7,422 bases of DNA. Source: Thermus_A sp040290245. Lineage in GTDB: Bacteria > Deinococcota > Deinococci > Deinococcales > Thermaceae. Numbering within the stretch: the stretch's first letter is position 1; each line of letters starts with the position of its first letter. Both the position numbers and the translations under genes were made by a program. Location: positions 1 to 7,422 of the forward strand of contig NZ_PSMQ01000074.1 of NCBI RefSeq assembly GCF_040290245.1, in the 5' to 3' direction. The notes below the pieces were generated by a model. It had not been told where the DNA came from. It ran no database searches and worked only from the letters and a program-made list of their open reading frames with translations. Shown piece after piece: positions 6,954-7,422 of the stretch.

Positions 6954-7422
6954 CGTCCACCTCCTTCTTCCTTGGATAGGGATAGGGTCAGGGTTTCATC
7001 CTTTAGGGCCAGCTCTACGCTCTCGCTGGTGGCCGAGCGGATGAGGACCTCACTGCCCGGCCAGGTGCTTCCCACGGGGAGGACCTGGTACCCCTCCTTG
7101 CTGCTCAGGATGACCACGCTCACTGGGCCCAGGATCACCCCGGAAAGCCTGAGCCCCTTTTCCGCCACGAAGGCCTGAAGGGGGGTGGCGGCCGAGGAGG
7201 GAGCCGGAGAGGGGCCTGAGGCCTGGGGACCTTCCGCCGGGGCGGTCTGGAGGGGGCGAAGGGTTTCCTGAAGGGGCAGGGGGGCCAGGGCCAGAGCGGG
7301 CTCGGCCTCCGGCAGGGGAGGGAGGCTGGGGGGCGTTTGGACCACCTGAGGGAGGGGCAGAGGGGTGCCCAGGCGTTTAGAGGGAGGGGAGGGTTGGGCG
7401 GGCTTGGGCGTGGGGAGCGGCT
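6950..7422 (-). CDS. pilW: PilW/PilP-like type IV pilus assembly protein, C-terminal part (partial)
   Basis: The reading frame is open from the TGA at 6952-6950 to the right window edge, so the N-terminus is missing. An in-frame GTG at 7345 is probably not the real start, because the Pro-rich reading continues upstream without a stop (ending PLPTPKPAQPSPPSKRLG). The visible part is a long Pro/Ala-rich linker followed by a compact domain of about 75 residues (from FVAEKGLRLSGVILG through YQVLPVGSTWPGSEVL to ETLTLSLSKEEGGGR). That pattern resembles the small beta domain of PilP-type proteins, which bind the secretin in the periplasm. In Thermus the gene directly upstream of pilQ is known as pilW, needed for PilQ assembly; the name rests mainly on position and this fold-like pattern. 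It overlaps pilQ by four bases. Confidence 0.75.
   Translation of the reverse strand, partial: PLPTPKPAQPSPPSKRLGTPLPLPQVVQTPPSLPPLPEAEPALALAPLPLQETLRPLQTAPAEGPQASGPSPAPSSAATPLQAFVAEKGLRLSGVILGPVSVVILSSKEGYQVLPVGSTWPGSEVLIRSATSESVELALKDETLTLSLSKEEGGGR
6959..6966 (-). promoter_or_regulatory. Strong ribosome binding site of pilQ
   Basis: AAGGAGGT on the minus strand (6966 to 6959) lies 5 bases before the pilQ GTG at 6953. This near-perfect Shine-Dalgarno fixes the GTG as the start and lies inside the 3' end of the upstream pil gene. pilQ can thus initiate independently as well as by reinitiation at the GTGA overlap. Confidence 0.8.

Noticed and set aside
7343..7345. GTG as the real start of the pilW-like gene
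   Set aside because: The Pro-rich frame stays open upstream to the window edge, and the family needs an N-terminal membrane segment that is not present after this codon.

Overview
The window looks like chromosomal DNA from a Thermus species (phylum Deinococcota). The basis is very high G+C with G/C-ending codons, several GTG starts, tightly overlapping genes, near-leaderless promoters, and a PilQ of the Thermus type (752 residues, long tandem N-domain region) beside aroC-aroK-aroB. One run of 10 N marks a scaffold gap. I cannot name the species.

Layout, left to right. Bases 1-184 hold no convincing gene but are dense in inverted repeats. acpS (holo-ACP synthase, minus strand) and rsmF (16S rRNA m5C methyltransferase, plus strand) diverge from a short shared promoter region around 564-571. 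The 10-N gap interrupts rsmF near its 3' end, and a simple reading through the N run shows a false stop. The reading frames on both sides show one intact gene ending at 1965, with a true gap length of 2 modulo 3. rsmF converges on and overlaps the 3' end of aroB.

The rest is minus strand, so it is transcribed right to left: the end of a pilW/pilP-like gene (cut by the window edge), pilQ, a strong hairpin with an embedded TATAAT, then aroC, aroK and aroB. The two pil genes overlap by a GTGA. aroC and aroK also overlap by a GTGA, and aroK and aroB overlap by 20 bases, so both blocks look translationally coupled. PilQ is the outer-membrane secretin of the type IV pilus and DNA-uptake machine, and the upstream protein resembles its periplasmic partner. 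AroB, AroK and AroC catalyse the second, fifth and seventh (last) steps of the shikimate pathway to chorismate.

No undescribed multi-gene system is visible: all six proteins have recognisable families. The points worth a second look are the back-to-back -10 palindrome, the terminator/promoter overlap before aroC, the structured-looking bases 1-184, the misleading assembly gap, a G-run/polyproline tract in aroB, and the deeply shared pil-aro gene neighbourhood.
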